Positions 24,660-34,258 of a DNA stretch of 64,000 nt are shown piece after piece. Position numbers and translations under genes: made by a program. Origin of the DNA: Lawsonibacter asaccharolyticus (GTDB taxonomy: Bacteria; Bacillota; Clostridia; Oscillospirales; Oscillospiraceae); assembly GCA_003112755.1 (NCBI GenBank), contig BFBT01000001.1, positions 2,480,001 through 2,544,000 on the forward strand. Direction: 5' to 3'. Position 1 is the stretch's first letter. Each line of letters opens with the position of its first letter. The notes under the pieces are model-generated. The model was given only the letters and a program-made list of their open reading frames with translations, was not told where the DNA came from and did no database searches.

Positions 24660-26798
24660 TCAGCGGGGCCGGGAAGAGGACCGGATGGAAAGGGCGGAGC
24701 ATACCCGGCCCAGGGTGAAGCGGTACATGCCATATAAGAACAGAGAGAGGACGAGGACCACCAGGGCGCAGTTGGCCAGGCCGGCCAGCTCGCCGGGAGT
24801 GAAGCTGCCGCTGTTGAAGTACAGGATCATGGCGAAGAAGGCGTAGATCAGCAGGGTGCCCGTGCACAGGGGGACGAAGAACACCCGGGAGATCTGCCCC
24901 TTTACCGTGCGGCGGAGGAAGGCGTTGGAGGCCCCCAGATGCCGCAGGTCGTCATAGACCCGGGCGTTGGTCATGGCGATGGTCATGCAGCGGGTAAAGA
25001 GGATGACCACCATAGCGGCAAAGCAGACGATGGAGACAAAGACGAACAGCATCAGAAAGACCGCCATGGTAGTGGTAAAGTCCGCCTGGTCCAGCACCCG
25101 GAAGCGGGGCATGTATTTCCAGGAATTCCGGAAGTTGCTGGAATCCCGCTGGTCATATTCAATGGGAGAAAATCCATTGGGTTCCAGATGGGCCGGGTCC
25201 AGGAAGTAGTAGCCCTTCTCTGCCAGATAACGGTCCCGGACCACCGGGTCCCAACCGTCGAAGAGGGCCACCTCGGGGCCGGAGCGGTCCACGATCTCGT
25301 CGAACAGGGCCCTTGCAAAGAAGTAGGTGTCCTCCTCGTCCTCCACGTCAAAGACGGCCACCACCTCCCGCCATTCATCGGGCAGGCCCTGGGTGATGCG
25401 GGCATAATCCCCGTCGTCCAGCACCCGGTATCCCAGAAGGGAGGTGCTGCGCAGGGGCTCGGCCGGCGTGACGGCCAGCTGTTCCCCGGTGAGGTGGTTG
25501 GTGACCAGGGAGATGCTGTTCCCGGCGCCGCTGCTATCCCCGTTGCGGTCATAGACTGTGGCCGCTGTACCGGGTTCCAGATCCAGGTCATCCCCGGTAA
25601 GGATGTTCCAGGCGCTCTCCGACAGGAACACATCAGAGGCAGTTTCCTCACAGTAGACCACATCGTAGGTGGCGCCCAGGGGGCCCTCCGATACAACATC
25701 GGCGTAGCCGTCGTAGGCGAGCACCGCACCGGACTGCTGGGCGTAGCGGGTGACAGTCACTCCCATCTCCTCTGCCAGATGGAGCACCTCCTCCCGGCCG
25801 GGCATGTCCTGGTCAGCCCGGTAGTGGAACAGGTAATCGAATTCCCGGTCCTCCGTTGTGGACGAGGTGCCACTGCTCAGCATAGGGATATAGAAAGCGG
25901 CAAAGTAGGCCCCGGCGGCCAGCACCGTCACCACCACCATATTCCGCACGGTCTGGCGTCCCTGGAACTTCATCATGCTGGAGGTGATCAGGTCCCTGTA
26001 GCGGCTGCTGCCCCGCCGCCAGCCGTTGACTACCGTGTGGAGGAGGATCATGTAGAGGCCGGCCAGGGCGGGCAGATAGAACAGGGCCGTCAGGGCGTCG
26101 GGGGCGTACCAGTGGAGGACCAAAATAAAAAATTGGGGGGCCATATAGCCCAGAAAGCCGCCCGCCGCCAGCAGGATGATGCCCAGAGGACCGTACCACC
26201 GGGGGACCGCACGGATGGGCTCAGACTTCCGGGACTCGTTGACCACGTCCAGGATGTTGGTCCGCCGCAAAAAGCGGCCCAGCATAACAAACAGCATGAC
26301 AACCACAAAGAGGGAGAAGGCCAGGGCCAGCAGATAGGCATGGGAGTCAAAGGCCAGGGCCATCTCCTCTGAGTCCACCAGCAGGAGTCGGAACCCCTGC
26401 CAGATGAACCAGGCCAGCGGGGTGCCCAGCAGGGCGCCCAGGGCACAGGCAGACAGGGACATCAGAGTCAGCTCCCCCGTCAGCACTCGGCGCAGCTGGT
26501 CCTTGGAGGCACCCAGGGCCAGCAGGATGCCCACATCCCGGGACTTGTGGCGGAAGAACAGGCCGGAGGCGTAGGTAGTGAATACGCCGCAGCCCAGGAC
26601 AGCCAGCACGAAGATCATGGTCATCTGCTTGCGGCTGTCGCCCCCCTCGGGAAAGACGGAGAGCACCGTGGGGGAACCCATCATGGAGGCGTAAGCGGTG
26701 ATGAGGAGCACGGAGACGAAACAGCACAGGGTGAGCAGGGCATACTGCCCCAGGCTCTTCCGCCGCAGGGCGGCGGTCACTTGGGAGAAACGTGTCAT
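24660..26798 (-). CDS. FtsX-type ABC transporter permease
   Basis: 712 residues. One membrane segment at about 20-40, three more near 60-260 separated by a DVGILLALGASKDQL coupling helix, then a large extracellular region (~310-570) rich in Asp and Glu, and finally another group of segments with YDDLRHLGASNAFLRRT as the second coupling helix. This is the MacB/BceB type, used for peptide or lipid extrusion and resistance. The ATG overlaps the ATPase stop (ATGA). The frame is open farther upstream but those residues lie in the ATPase. Confidence 0.85.
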   Translation of the reverse strand: MTRFSQVTAALRRKSLGQYALLTLCCFVSVLLITAYASMMGSPTVLSVFPEGGDSRKQMTMIFVLAVLGCGVFTTYASGLFFRHKSRDVGILLALGASKDQLRRVLTGELTLMSLSACALGALLGTPLAWFIWQGFRLLLVDSEEMALAFDSHAYLLALAFSLFVVVMLFVMLGRFLRRTNILDVVNESRKSEPIRAVPRWYGPLGIILLAAGGFLGYMAPQFFILVLHWYAPDALTALFYLPALAGLYMILLHTVVNGWRRGSSRYRDLITSSMMKFQGRQTVRNMVVVTVLAAGAYFAAFYIPMLSSGTSSTTEDREFDYLFHYRADQDMPGREEVLHLAEEMGVTVTRYAQQSGAVLAYDGYADVVSEGPLGATYDVVYCEETASDVFLSESAWNILTGDDLDLEPGTAATVYDRNGDSSGAGNSISLVTNHLTGEQLAVTPAEPLRSTSLLGYRVLDDGDYARITQGLPDEWREVVAVFDVEDEEDTYFFARALFDEIVDRSGPEVALFDGWDPVVRDRYLAEKGYYFLDPAHLEPNGFSPIEYDQRDSSNFRNSWKYMPRFRVLDQADFTTTMAVFLMLFVFVSIVCFAAMVVILFTRCMTIAMTNARVYDDLRHLGASNAFLRRTVKGQISRVFFVPLCTGTLLIYAFFAMILYFNSGSFTPGELAGLANCALVVLVLSLFLYGMYRFTLGRVCSALSIRSSSRPR

Positions 26799-27547
26799 TG
26801 GGCGCTCGCCTCCCCCATCTCCCGCACCGCGTCCAGCAGCTCGTCCTGGAAGGTGCGTCGGTCCTTCTCGCCGCGGGCCAGGGTGCGCCACACCCCCCCG
26901 TCCCGCAGGATGATCACCCGGTCGCAGAAGGAGGCGGCAAAGGAGTCGTGGGTCACCATGAAGATGGTGGCCTCCAGGTCCGCCTTGGCCTGGAGAAAGG
27001 CGTCGATCACCGCCCGGGAGGAGCGGGAATCCAGATTTCCGGTGGGCTCGTCGGCCAGCAGGAGCATGGGGTGGTTGATGAGAGCGCGGGCCACGGCGGT
27101 GCGCTGCTTCTCTCCGCCGGAGATCTCTGCCGGATACTTGTTCCGGATGGCACCGATGCCGAAGATGCCGCACAGGCGGTCGGCGGCCTGCTCCATGTCG
27201 CCTCCGGTCTCCCCGGCGATGATGCGGGGCAGGAGGATGTTGTCCCGGACCGTGAGGCCGTCCAGCAGCAGGAAGTCCTGGAACACGAAGCCCAGCTTCT
27301 TGTTGCGCACTGCGGCCAGGGTGTCCTCGTCCAGCCGGGCCAGCTCCTGGCTGCCCAGGCGGATGCTGCCCGAGTCGGCGGGGATGTAGCAGGAGATGCA
27401 GTTGAGCAGGGTGGTCTTACCCGAGCCGGAGGGGCCCATTACGGCCACAAATTCCCCCTTTGCCACCTCCAGGGACACGCCCTTGAGCACCTCATAGGTG
27501 GTCTTGCCTACCTGATAGCTTTTGTGCAGATCTTGTACAGAGAGCAT
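26795..27547 (-). CDS. ABC transporter ATP-binding protein (LolD/BceA type)
   Basis: 250 residues. Walker A GPSGSGKTTLL about 38, signature ISGGEKQR about 143, Walker B LLLADEPTGNLDS about 165. AAGGAAGG precedes the ATG by 7 bases. It is divergently arranged from a response regulator and histidine kinase, the usual layout for antimicrobial peptide resistance exporters with their regulators. Confidence 0.92.
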   Translation of the reverse strand: MLSVQDLHKSYQVGKTTYEVLKGVSLEVAKGEFVAVMGPSGSGKTTLLNCISCYIPADSGSIRLGSQELARLDEDTLAAVRNKKLGFVFQDFLLLDGLTVRDNILLPRIIAGETGGDMEQAADRLCGIFGIGAIRNKYPAEISGGEKQRTAVARALINHPMLLLADEPTGNLDSRSSRAVIDAFLQAKADLEATIFMVTHDSFAASFCDRVIILRDGGVWRTLARGEKDRRTFQDELLDAVREMGEASAQ

Positions 27548-27655
27548 AGTGATCCTTCCTTTCTGCTCCCAGCATAGCAGGGGAGGTGGATGGGAAGCAA
27601 CCGCCCCTGTCACAGACGGCGGGCCGGGTGAAAATTTTGGGGATGGGATGTCATA

Positions 27656-27676
27656 TTTGACCGCTCTGCTGTCAAA
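27656..27676. promoter_or_regulatory. inverted repeat between the ABC exporter and the regulator genes
   Basis: TTTGAC, 9 bases, GTCAAA: a perfect dyad between the divergent operons. It overlaps a TTGACA that could be the -35 of the ABC operon, so a bound regulator could act on both sides. Confidence 0.55.
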
Positions 27677-27682
27677 CTTGGT

Positions 27683-27711
27683 TTGGAAGGGAAGCAGAAA
27701 TGTGGTATCAT
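27683..27711 (+). promoter_or_regulatory. promoter of the response regulator operon
   Basis: TTGGAA, 17 bases, TATCAT, about 90 bases before the regulator gene. Confidence 0.65.
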
Positions 27712-27802
27712 ACTCTCTGTACACTGAGAGGGAGAAAAATTCCGGAAAACAGGGGCCGCCCCGGCGGGGAGGCGCGGCACAAGGCCATGGGAGGTGGAAG
27801 GT

Positions 27803-28510
27803 TTGCTTCAGATCGGGATCTGCGACGACGCACGGGAATCCCGCTTCCAGCTGCGGGTGCTGCTGGAGCGGGCGCTGGAGGGGCGGTCCGCGCCGGCGCG
27901 GCTGCTGGAGTTCTCCTCCGGAGATGCGCTGCTGGGCTGGATGGACCGGCACGCGGGGGAGCTGGATCTGGTGTTCCTGGACATCGAGATGGAGGGGACC
28001 AACGGCATGGACACGGCCAGGGCCCTGCGGGAGGCAGACCAGAGCCTCCAGCTGGTATTTGTCACAGGGTACAGTGACTATGTGTTTGACGGCTATGAGG
28101 TGGGAGCCCTGGGATACCTGCTCAAGCCCGCCGGGGCGGAGGAACTGGAGAAGGTCCTCACCCGAGCGCTGACCGCCCTTCAGCGGCAGGAGGAGGAGCT
28201 CTTCTTCTGCCGCAGCGGGGAGGTGTTCTACCGCATCCGGCGGGACGCCATCCTGTACTTCCGCTCAGACCGGAGGCAGGTGACCTGCGTCACCCCCAGG
28301 CGCGCCTATATTTTTTACGGGAAGCTGGACCAGGTGGCTGCCCAACTGGGGGCGGAGTTCGTCCGCATCCACCAGCGGTATCTGGTCCGGGCGGGGGCGG
28401 TGGACCGGGTGACAGGGAGCGAGGTGTGGGTAGGGGAGGAGATCCTGCCCATCAGCCGCTCCTGCCAGCGGGAGGCGCTGCTTGCCTTGACACGGGCGGC
28501 GCTGGAGTAG
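27803..28510 (+). CDS. LytTR-type response regulator
   Basis: 235 residues from a TTG start (8 bases after GGGAGG). Receiver domain 1-120 with acidic pocket CDD (~6-8), phosphoacceptor in FLDIEM near residue 58, and a Lys in LLKPAGAEE near 108. The C-terminal half is a LytTR DNA-binding domain, recognisable by EFVRIHQRYLVR. An in-frame GTG at 27794 lies inside the ribosome-binding site. Partner of the kinase 7 bases downstream; likely controls the divergent ABC exporter. Confidence 0.88.
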   Translation: MLQIGICDDARESRFQLRVLLERALEGRSAPARLLEFSSGDALLGWMDRHAGELDLVFLDIEMEGTNGMDTARALREADQSLQLVFVTGYSDYVFDGYEVGALGYLLKPAGAEELEKVLTRALTALQRQEEELFFCRSGEVFYRIRRDAILYFRSDRRQVTCVTPRRAYIFYGKLDQVAAQLGAEFVRIHQRYLVRAGAVDRVTGSEVWVGEEILPISRSCQREALLALTRAALE

Positions 28511-28517
28511 GGAGGGA

Positions 28518-29816
28518 ATGGGAATGATCGTTCTGCCTGTATGGAAGGAGCTGCTGCAATGGGGGCCGCTCTTGCTGGGAGGCGCAGCCATGGGCTCGAC
28601 AGTGGAGCGGGTGCTGGGGCTGTGCCAGAGCTGGCCGCGCCGGGGGGCGCTGTATCTGCTGCTTGGGTTCACCCTGGGGCTGCCCGCCTGGGTGGGGGAC
28701 CACAACCCCATCCTTCTGTTCCTCCCCTTCCTGACGGTATTCCTCCTGTGCGGCGGGGGACGCCCTCAGGCCCGGCTGGTGGCTGGAGGCGTCTTTTATA
28801 CGCTGCTGGTCCCCATTGGGATGATGGCGGATACAGTGCTCAAACAGGCGATCAACAGTGTGTCGCACAACGGGGAGAGGGTGGGGAGCAATCTGGTGAA
28901 GCTGGTATGCTGGGCGGTGCTGGTGCCGGTGATCTGGAAGCTGGTGCGGAGACCTGTGCGCCTGTCCTCCCGCCTGTGGAAGCTGCTGGGCGGGCTGACG
29001 CTGGCCCCCCTGATGGCCACCCTGTCCTTCTCCCTATGGGGGACGGGAATGGTGGGAGACGAGCTGGTGGATCACTTCGTGGAGGGGATCGCCTATACCA
29101 TCCTGCCCTTTGCCTCCCTGTCTGCCCTGGCCCTGCTGGCAGCCCTGGCCGTGCTCTCCCGGCACGAGGAGTTGGAGGAGGAGAACCGGCTGGCCGGCCT
29201 GCGGGAGGTGTACTACCAGGGGCTCCGGCAGGAGCAGGCCCAGGTGCGCGCCCTGCGCCATGACATGCGCAACCACCTGTCCGCCCTGCTGGGTCTGCTG
29301 GAGCGGGGCAGCTGGGAGGAGGCGGAGCGGTATCTGCGGCAGCTGGGCGGTTCCCCAGCCCTCACCGGACACAGGCGCTTCTGCGGTAATGAGACCGTGG
29401 ATGTGGTCCTTGCCTCCAAGGCCGCCGCCCTGGAGGAGGCGGGGCTGACGGGGGAATTTCAGGTCAGCCTGCCTGAGCAGATGGATATCCCGGCGCCGGA
29501 GCTGTGCGCCCTGCTGGGAAATGCCCTGGATAACGCCATCGAGGGGGCAGCGGGGGCGGAGGACCGGACGGTGCGGCTGAGGGCCCGGGCGGACAAGGGG
29601 CTGCTGATGCTGCGGGTGGAGAATGCCTTGGGACGCCCCGTGAAGCGGGGACCGGACGGAGCCTTTGTGACAACGAAGGGGGAGCGGGAGGCCCACGGCT
29701 TTGGCCTGGCGGGGATGGAAGAGATCGCCCGCCGCCGGGGCGGCTCCCTGGAGGCAAAGGCGGAGGGCGGGCGCTTCCAGCTGACGGTCTGCCTGCCCCT
29801 GGATGGGGGAAACTGA
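28518..29816 (+). CDS. GHKL sensor histidine kinase (AgrC/VirS type)
   Basis: 432 residues. Six or seven membrane segments in 1-215, a short coiled coil, then RHDMRNHLSALLGLLE near residue 252 as the phosphorylated His box, and a GHKL ATPase with NALDNAIEG (~340) and GFGLAGMEEI. Typical for kinases paired with LytTR regulators. It overlaps no other gene; terminator at 29853. Confidence 0.88.
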   Translation: MGMIVLPVWKELLQWGPLLLGGAAMGSTVERVLGLCQSWPRRGALYLLLGFTLGLPAWVGDHNPILLFLPFLTVFLLCGGGRPQARLVAGGVFYTLLVPIGMMADTVLKQAINSVSHNGERVGSNLVKLVCWAVLVPVIWKLVRRPVRLSSRLWKLLGGLTLAPLMATLSFSLWGTGMVGDELVDHFVEGIAYTILPFASLSALALLAALAVLSRHEELEEENRLAGLREVYYQGLRQEQAQVRALRHDMRNHLSALLGLLERGSWEEAERYLRQLGGSPALTGHRRFCGNETVDVVLASKAAALEEAGLTGEFQVSLPEQMDIPAPELCALLGNALDNAIEGAAGAEDRTVRLRARADKGLLMLRVENALGRPVKRGPDGAFVTTKGEREAHGFGLAGMEEIARRRGGSLEAKAEGGRFQLTVCLPLDGGN

Positions 29817-29852
29817 GCCTCTGGGGACAGCGGAGACAGAAGGCGGGGACAG

Positions 29853-29890
29853 AGCAAGCCCCCCGGCGCCGCGGCGCCGGAGGGCTTGCT
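29853..29890 (+). terminator. terminator after the two-component operon
   Basis: A 9-bp and an 8-bp arm split by one mismatch, with a GC loop, about 35 bases beyond the kinase stop. Confidence 0.75.
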
Positions 29891-29906
29891 ATTTGTCTGG
29901 TTCGGT

Positions 29907-30578
29907 TCAGGACTCTGCTTGGTCCAAATGACGCAGGCCGGCGATGTCGCTCACCGGAACGGAGAAGACCATAGCCTGGGCGGGCGTCTGGATGCCGGCC
30001 TGGGCCATGATGGCCTTCATGATGTTCTTCTTGTCCTGGGAGCGGGTCAGGATAAAGACCAACTCCCGCTCAGAGGCGATAGAGACGCCGAAAAACTTTT
30101 TGGCCAGTTCCATACCGGTCCCCTTGGCGTGGATGGTGGTCCCGCCAGTGGCGCCCGCGCCGCGGGCGGCCTCCATGACCTGGTCTGTATGCCCCTGATT
30201 GGCGATCACCAAGATCAGCTCATGGGCGATCTCTCTCTCCATGGGTTCCTCCCCCTCCTGATTCTGGGTCAGATATTCCTTGACGGACGTGCCGCCGATG
30301 CTGGACGCGGGCACCGTCATCAGTACGCCGTTGCCCGGCACGTCCAGCCACAGGTCCCGGGCCGCCCTGCGCACCATACACCGGGAATGGGGGGCAAGGC
30401 AGAACAGGACCGATTTTTCCGAGGCCTCCAGCCCGAGACAGTCCAGGATCTCCGTGGTGGCGGTCCCCTGTCCCAGCGCGGTGAGAACCAGCGGGATGTC
30501 ACGGCCGCGGAACCAGTTGATAAACAACTCACACTTGGACCGGTCAGTGATGGTGATGATAAGATCCAATCCGCTCAT
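29907..30578 (-). CDS. PII-like protein, two-domain, linked to DUF1538
   Basis: 223 residues from the ATG at 30578, with GGAGGAG upstream. The C-terminal half (~115-223) is PII-like: HELILVIANQGHTDQVMEAARGAGATGGTTIHAKGTG matches the T-loop and B-loop surroundings of GlnB-type proteins. The N-terminal half may be a second, more divergent ferredoxin-like unit (LDLIITITDRSKCELFINW). The gene is directly downstream of the DUF1538 transporter, so it probably senses a nucleotide and gates that transporter, as PII proteins do for AmtB. This link is inferred. Confidence 0.75.
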   Translation of the reverse strand: MSGLDLIITITDRSKCELFINWFRGRDIPLVLTALGQGTATTEILDCLGLEASEKSVLFCLAPHSRCMVRRAARDLWLDVPGNGVLMTVPASSIGGTSVKEYLTQNQEGEEPMEREIAHELILVIANQGHTDQVMEAARGAGATGGTTIHAKGTGMELAKKFFGVSIASERELVFILTRSQDKKNIMKAIMAQAGIQTPAQAMVFSVPVSDIAGLRHLDQAES

Positions 30579-30618
30579 AGCGGTCACTCCTCCTCGCGTC
30601 GTGGGGGCGGCAGCGCCC

Positions 30619-32133
30619 TCAGAGCTCGATGATGTCATCATCCGCCGGGGCGGTCTGCTCTCCGCTGGTGCCATTCTTCTTCAGGCGGTACTGATAGAGC
30701 ACTCCCAGCATCTGGATGGTGATCAGCGGCGTCATGGCCACCATGGCCACCACGCCGAAGGCGTCGGTGATGATGCTTCCGCCGATGGCGTCGCAGGCTC
30801 CCATGGCGAAGGGGAGCAGAAAGGTGGCGGTCATAGGGCCGGAGGCTACGCCGCCGGAGTCGAAGGCAATGGCGGTGAAGATCTTCGGCGTGAAAAAGGA
30901 CATGATGATAGCGGCCAGGTAGCCGGGGATCAGCAGCCAGAAGATGGAGATCCCGGTGAGCACCCGCACCATGGACAGTCCAATCGACATCGCCACGCCG
31001 ATGGACAGACTGGTGCTCATGGCCCGGCCGGGGATGGCACCGGAGGTGATCTCCTCCACCTGCTTGTTGAGCACGTGGACCGCCGGCTCCGCCTGGACGA
31101 TGAACCAGCCCATCAGCATGCCGATTGGGATCAGGACCCAGCGATAGGGCAGGGTGGCGATCTGATAGCCCAGATAGTTGCCGGCGGGCATGAAGCCCAC
31201 ATTGACGCCGGTGAGGAACAGTACCAGCCCAATATAAGTATATAAAATACCGACTACGATTTTCAAGACCTTTTTCTTTTTTAATTTCAGGGATACCACC
31301 TGAAACACGACAAAAAAGGCGGCGATGGGGGCCAGACACAGGGCCACCTCTGCGATGTACTCGGGGAGACCCTCCTCAAACAGCTTCCAGAGGGCACGGC
31401 TGTCCGGAACCTCTGGGATGGAGACAGGGGTGTAGGCCCCAGAGGCGGGGTAGAGCAGGGAGAGGACCATCACGGCCAGGATGGGGCCGATGGAGCACAG
31501 AGCCACCAGGCCGAAGCTGTCCTGAGAGGCGTCGGCGTCGCTGCGGATGGAGGAGACGCCCAGGCCCAGGGCCATGATGAAGGGGACGGTCATGGGGCCG
31601 GTGGTGACGCCTCCAGAGTCAAAGGCGATGGCGAGAAAGTCCCCGGGGATAAAGGCGGCAAGGGTGAACACGACCAGATAGAAGCCCACCAACAGGCGGT
31701 TCAGGGGGACCCGGAACAGGATGCGCAGCAGAGCGATGACAAGGAAGATCCCCACCCCTACGGCCACCGCCCCGATGAGCACCGGGTTGGGCACGCCGGG
31801 GACCTGGGTGGCCAGGACCTGGAGGTCGGGCTCGGACACGGTGACGATGACTCCAATGAGGAAGCTTACCGACACCACGATCCACAGCTTGCGGGAGCGG
31901 GTCATGGCCGCGCCTACCCGCTCGCCAATGGGGGTCATGGCCTGATCGGCTCCCAGAGTGAACAGCCCCATCCCACCGATCAGCAGCACCGCCCCGATGA
32001 GGAAAGTCATTAGGGTGGCGGTGGGGATGGGAGCGATGGAAAAGCACAGGACCAAAACGATCAGCACGATGGGGAGTACGGAGGAGAGGGCCTCCCGCAG
32101 CTTTTCCAGAAGGATGGTCTTGCTCTGGCCCAT
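30619..32133 (-). CDS. DUF1538 membrane transporter
   Basis: 504 residues. Two homologous halves, each with about six membrane segments and the DUF1538 hallmark FDSGGVTTGPM (~190) and FDSGGVASGPM (~445). A start at 32133 is preferred because GGAGGG lies 5 bases before it; the frame is open upstream. The family is uncharacterised; some members lie next to PII-like genes as here, which suggests transport of a charged metabolite under nucleotide control. Confidence 0.85.
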   Translation of the reverse strand: MGQSKTILLEKLREALSSVLPIVLIVLVLCFSIAPIPTATLMTFLIGAVLLIGGMGLFTLGADQAMTPIGERVGAAMTRSRKLWIVVSVSFLIGVIVTVSEPDLQVLATQVPGVPNPVLIGAVAVGVGIFLVIALLRILFRVPLNRLLVGFYLVVFTLAAFIPGDFLAIAFDSGGVTTGPMTVPFIMALGLGVSSIRSDADASQDSFGLVALCSIGPILAVMVLSLLYPASGAYTPVSIPEVPDSRALWKLFEEGLPEYIAEVALCLAPIAAFFVVFQVVSLKLKKKKVLKIVVGILYTYIGLVLFLTGVNVGFMPAGNYLGYQIATLPYRWVLIPIGMLMGWFIVQAEPAVHVLNKQVEEITSGAIPGRAMSTSLSIGVAMSIGLSMVRVLTGISIFWLLIPGYLAAIIMSFFTPKIFTAIAFDSGGVASGPMTATFLLPFAMGACDAIGGSIITDAFGVVAMVAMTPLITIQMLGVLYQYRLKKNGTSGEQTAPADDDIIEL

Positions 32134-32463
32134 CTGATCCCTCCAATTTTGCATATGTTCCCGGAGCAAAATCATCACCTCGATAGAGAATATCGTCCCA
32201 ATTCCTTTGTGAGCGCCAATCTCCCTGTGGGGCCGGGAGCAGAAAGGGGAAATTTCGGCCCAGGGGTACAAAGTGGAACTGAGCAAAAATATAAATTATT
32301 TTATGCGCTTTGATAACAGTTTACCATGGTTTTGCGGCTGGCTCAACCAAAAAGGGAGATATCTTAATACAATCTTAATGTTTGGGACAAAATAGGCAGA
32401 AAACGGCCGGACCCGTTAGAACGGGTCCGGCCGTTACCGGAACAGTGGAGAGGGATGCAGCAG
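32134..32463. other. intergenic region upstream of DUF1538
   Basis: 330 bases. The part near 32290-32330 is AT-rich and holds a plausible minus promoter (TTATCA, 17 bases, TATATT). The transporter terminator lies at 32402-32435. No gene seen. Confidence 0.5.
32402..32435 (-). terminator. terminator of the SNF transporter
   Basis: A perfect 16-bp stem AACGGCCGGACCCGTT with AG loop, followed on the minus strand by TTTTCTGCC. Confidence 0.92.
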
Positions 32464-33795
32464 TCAGCCGATGCCGCCCATCACGGAGCCCAGAATGAGC
32501 ACTGCCAGGGTGACCCCGCAGAACAGGTACTTTCCCAGGGGATAGAACCAGGGGCCCAAGGGCCTGGTCCGGGCCAGGTTCACCTGCTCCTCCACGAACT
32601 GCCTGCCGCAGATCCAGAAGAACATGACCGCCGCCAGCAGCGCACCCAGGGGACAGATGTAGATGGAGCAAATGTTCATCCAGGGGTCCACGATGGGGGC
32701 GATGATCAGCCCAACCAGGATGCCTGCTCCCCCGGTGATGGCTGCGGCGGCGGGGCGCTTCAGGTGGAACAGCTCCTGGAGAGTGGCGGTAGGCGCCTCG
32801 AACAGGTTGACCAGAGAAGTGAGGGCCGCGAAGATTACCGCAGCAAAGAAAAGGATCAGGATCAGCCAGCCGCCGGGGATGGTGCTGAGCACGTTGGGCA
32901 GATAGATGAACATGAGGCCGGGGCCGCTCTGGTCCAGCTGCTGGCCGGCCACCGCCATGGCGGGGATGATGACCAGGGCGGCCAGCAGAGCGGCCACAGT
33001 GTCAAAGACGGCCACCATCCTGGCGTCAGAGGGAACATTGGAGCTGCGGCTGAGGTAGGAGCCGTAGATCAGGGTGCCGTTTCCCGCTACCGAAAGGGAA
33101 AAGAAGGCCTGCCCCAGGGCATAGATCCACACCACTGGGTCCAGCAGCCCCTTGGGGTCCAGGACGAAGATGTACTGATAGCCCGCTCCGGAAGCGGGCA
33201 GGGTGAACAGATAGATGGCCAGCCCGACGAAGAGGACATAGAACAGGGGGGTCATGACCTTGTTGGCCAGTTCGATTCCACGGCCAATGCCGAAAGCTAG
33301 AATGGCGATGGTCACCGCCATGCCGACGAGCTGCCAGGGAACATTTCCAGCAGCAGTGGCATTGAAGTGGGCGGCGAAAGCGTCCAGGCCGGACATGCGG
33401 GACAGGGTGCCGGTGAGAGCGTCGGCGGTGTACTTGAAGATCCAGCCGGTGACGACCGAGTAGCCGATCGCCAAGGCCAGGGAGCCCAGCACCGGGATCA
33501 GGCCCAGCAGGCGGCCGGGCCGCTCATGGCCGAAGCGCAGCTTGGTGGCATAGCCGAAGGCACCGATGGGGCCGGAGCGGGTGGCCCGTCCAAAGGCCAT
33601 CTCCCCAATTACCCCGGTAGAGCCGATGATGACCACAAAAATGAGGTACGGGATGAGAAAGGTGGCCCCGCCGTACTGGGAGACACGGGCGGGGAAGAGC
33701 CAGATGTTGCCCATCCCCACCGCAGAGCCGATGCAGGCCAGGATGAACCCCCATTTAGACCCCCAGGAGTCGCGGACAGCGCTGTGTTTTTCCAT
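32464..33795 (-). CDS. sodium-dependent amino acid transporter (SNF/NSS family)
   Basis: 443 residues, about eleven membrane helices, typical of the shorter bacterial NSS transporters such as MhsT. N-terminal GFILACIGSAVGMGNIWLFP holds the sodium and substrate-binding unwound TM1. A second family block (YALGQAFFSLSVAGNGTLIYGSY) is near residue 225. Substrate unknown, probably a hydrophobic amino acid. A minus-strand promoter (TTGCCT, 18 bases, perfect TATAAT) lies around 33890. Confidence 0.93.
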   Translation of the reverse strand: MEKHSAVRDSWGSKWGFILACIGSAVGMGNIWLFPARVSQYGGATFLIPYLIFVVIIGSTGVIGEMAFGRATRSGPIGAFGYATKLRFGHERPGRLLGLIPVLGSLALAIGYSVVTGWIFKYTADALTGTLSRMSGLDAFAAHFNATAAGNVPWQLVGMAVTIAILAFGIGRGIELANKVMTPLFYVLFVGLAIYLFTLPASGAGYQYIFVLDPKGLLDPVVWIYALGQAFFSLSVAGNGTLIYGSYLSRSSNVPSDARMVAVFDTVAALLAALVIIPAMAVAGQQLDQSGPGLMFIYLPNVLSTIPGGWLILILFFAAVIFAALTSLVNLFEAPTATLQELFHLKRPAAAAITGGAGILVGLIIAPIVDPWMNICSIYICPLGALLAAVMFFWICGRQFVEEQVNLARTRPLGPWFYPLGKYLFCGVTLAVLILGSVMGGIG

Positions 33796-34258
33796 GGAAA
33801 GACGCCCCTTTTCAAAAAATACCGCCGGAACACGAGAAAACCGGCAGGGGCCATGCGGGCCATGCCGGGTAATACTTTTCTAATTATAGCACACGCTTGG
33901 AAAAAAGGCAAAGAAAACCTGGTCACGTTCGTTTTCTCACCACTGCAGAGGCGCTGGGCTGCCGCAGGGAGGAAAATTTTCCCCAGACTCCGGCTGTAAG
34001 ATGTCTCCAAGGGGATACGTCGTGTGGGTGGGACCTCGCCCTATACTTGTCCTATCTACACCCGCCGCCGTGGTACCAGCATATACTGACTGTCGAGAAA
34101 CAGCATCCCACGCCACAGATGCGGGGAACAAAAATAGCCACGGCCGCCGGAAGAATTGGCAGCCGTGGCCGTTATGAAAGATACAACAAGGCGAGCATAC
34201 AACAGAGCCCTCCGGACGGCGGAAGGACCGCTGCCGGAGGGAAAGGGGGCGGAAGTGC
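33796..34258. other. intergenic region with terminators
   Basis: 463 bases between the SNF transporter and the ferredoxin. Holds the SNF promoter, then a stretch in which I see no gene, and the terminator at 34130-34169 that serves the ferredoxin gene. A second hairpin (CCCTCCGG/CCGGAGGG) lies near 34205-34240. Confidence 0.5.
34130..34169 (-). terminator. probable ferredoxin terminator
   Basis: Stem GCCACGGC/GCCGTGGC, followed on the minus strand by ATTTTTG. It lies about 90 bases beyond the ferredoxin stop. Confidence 0.7.
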
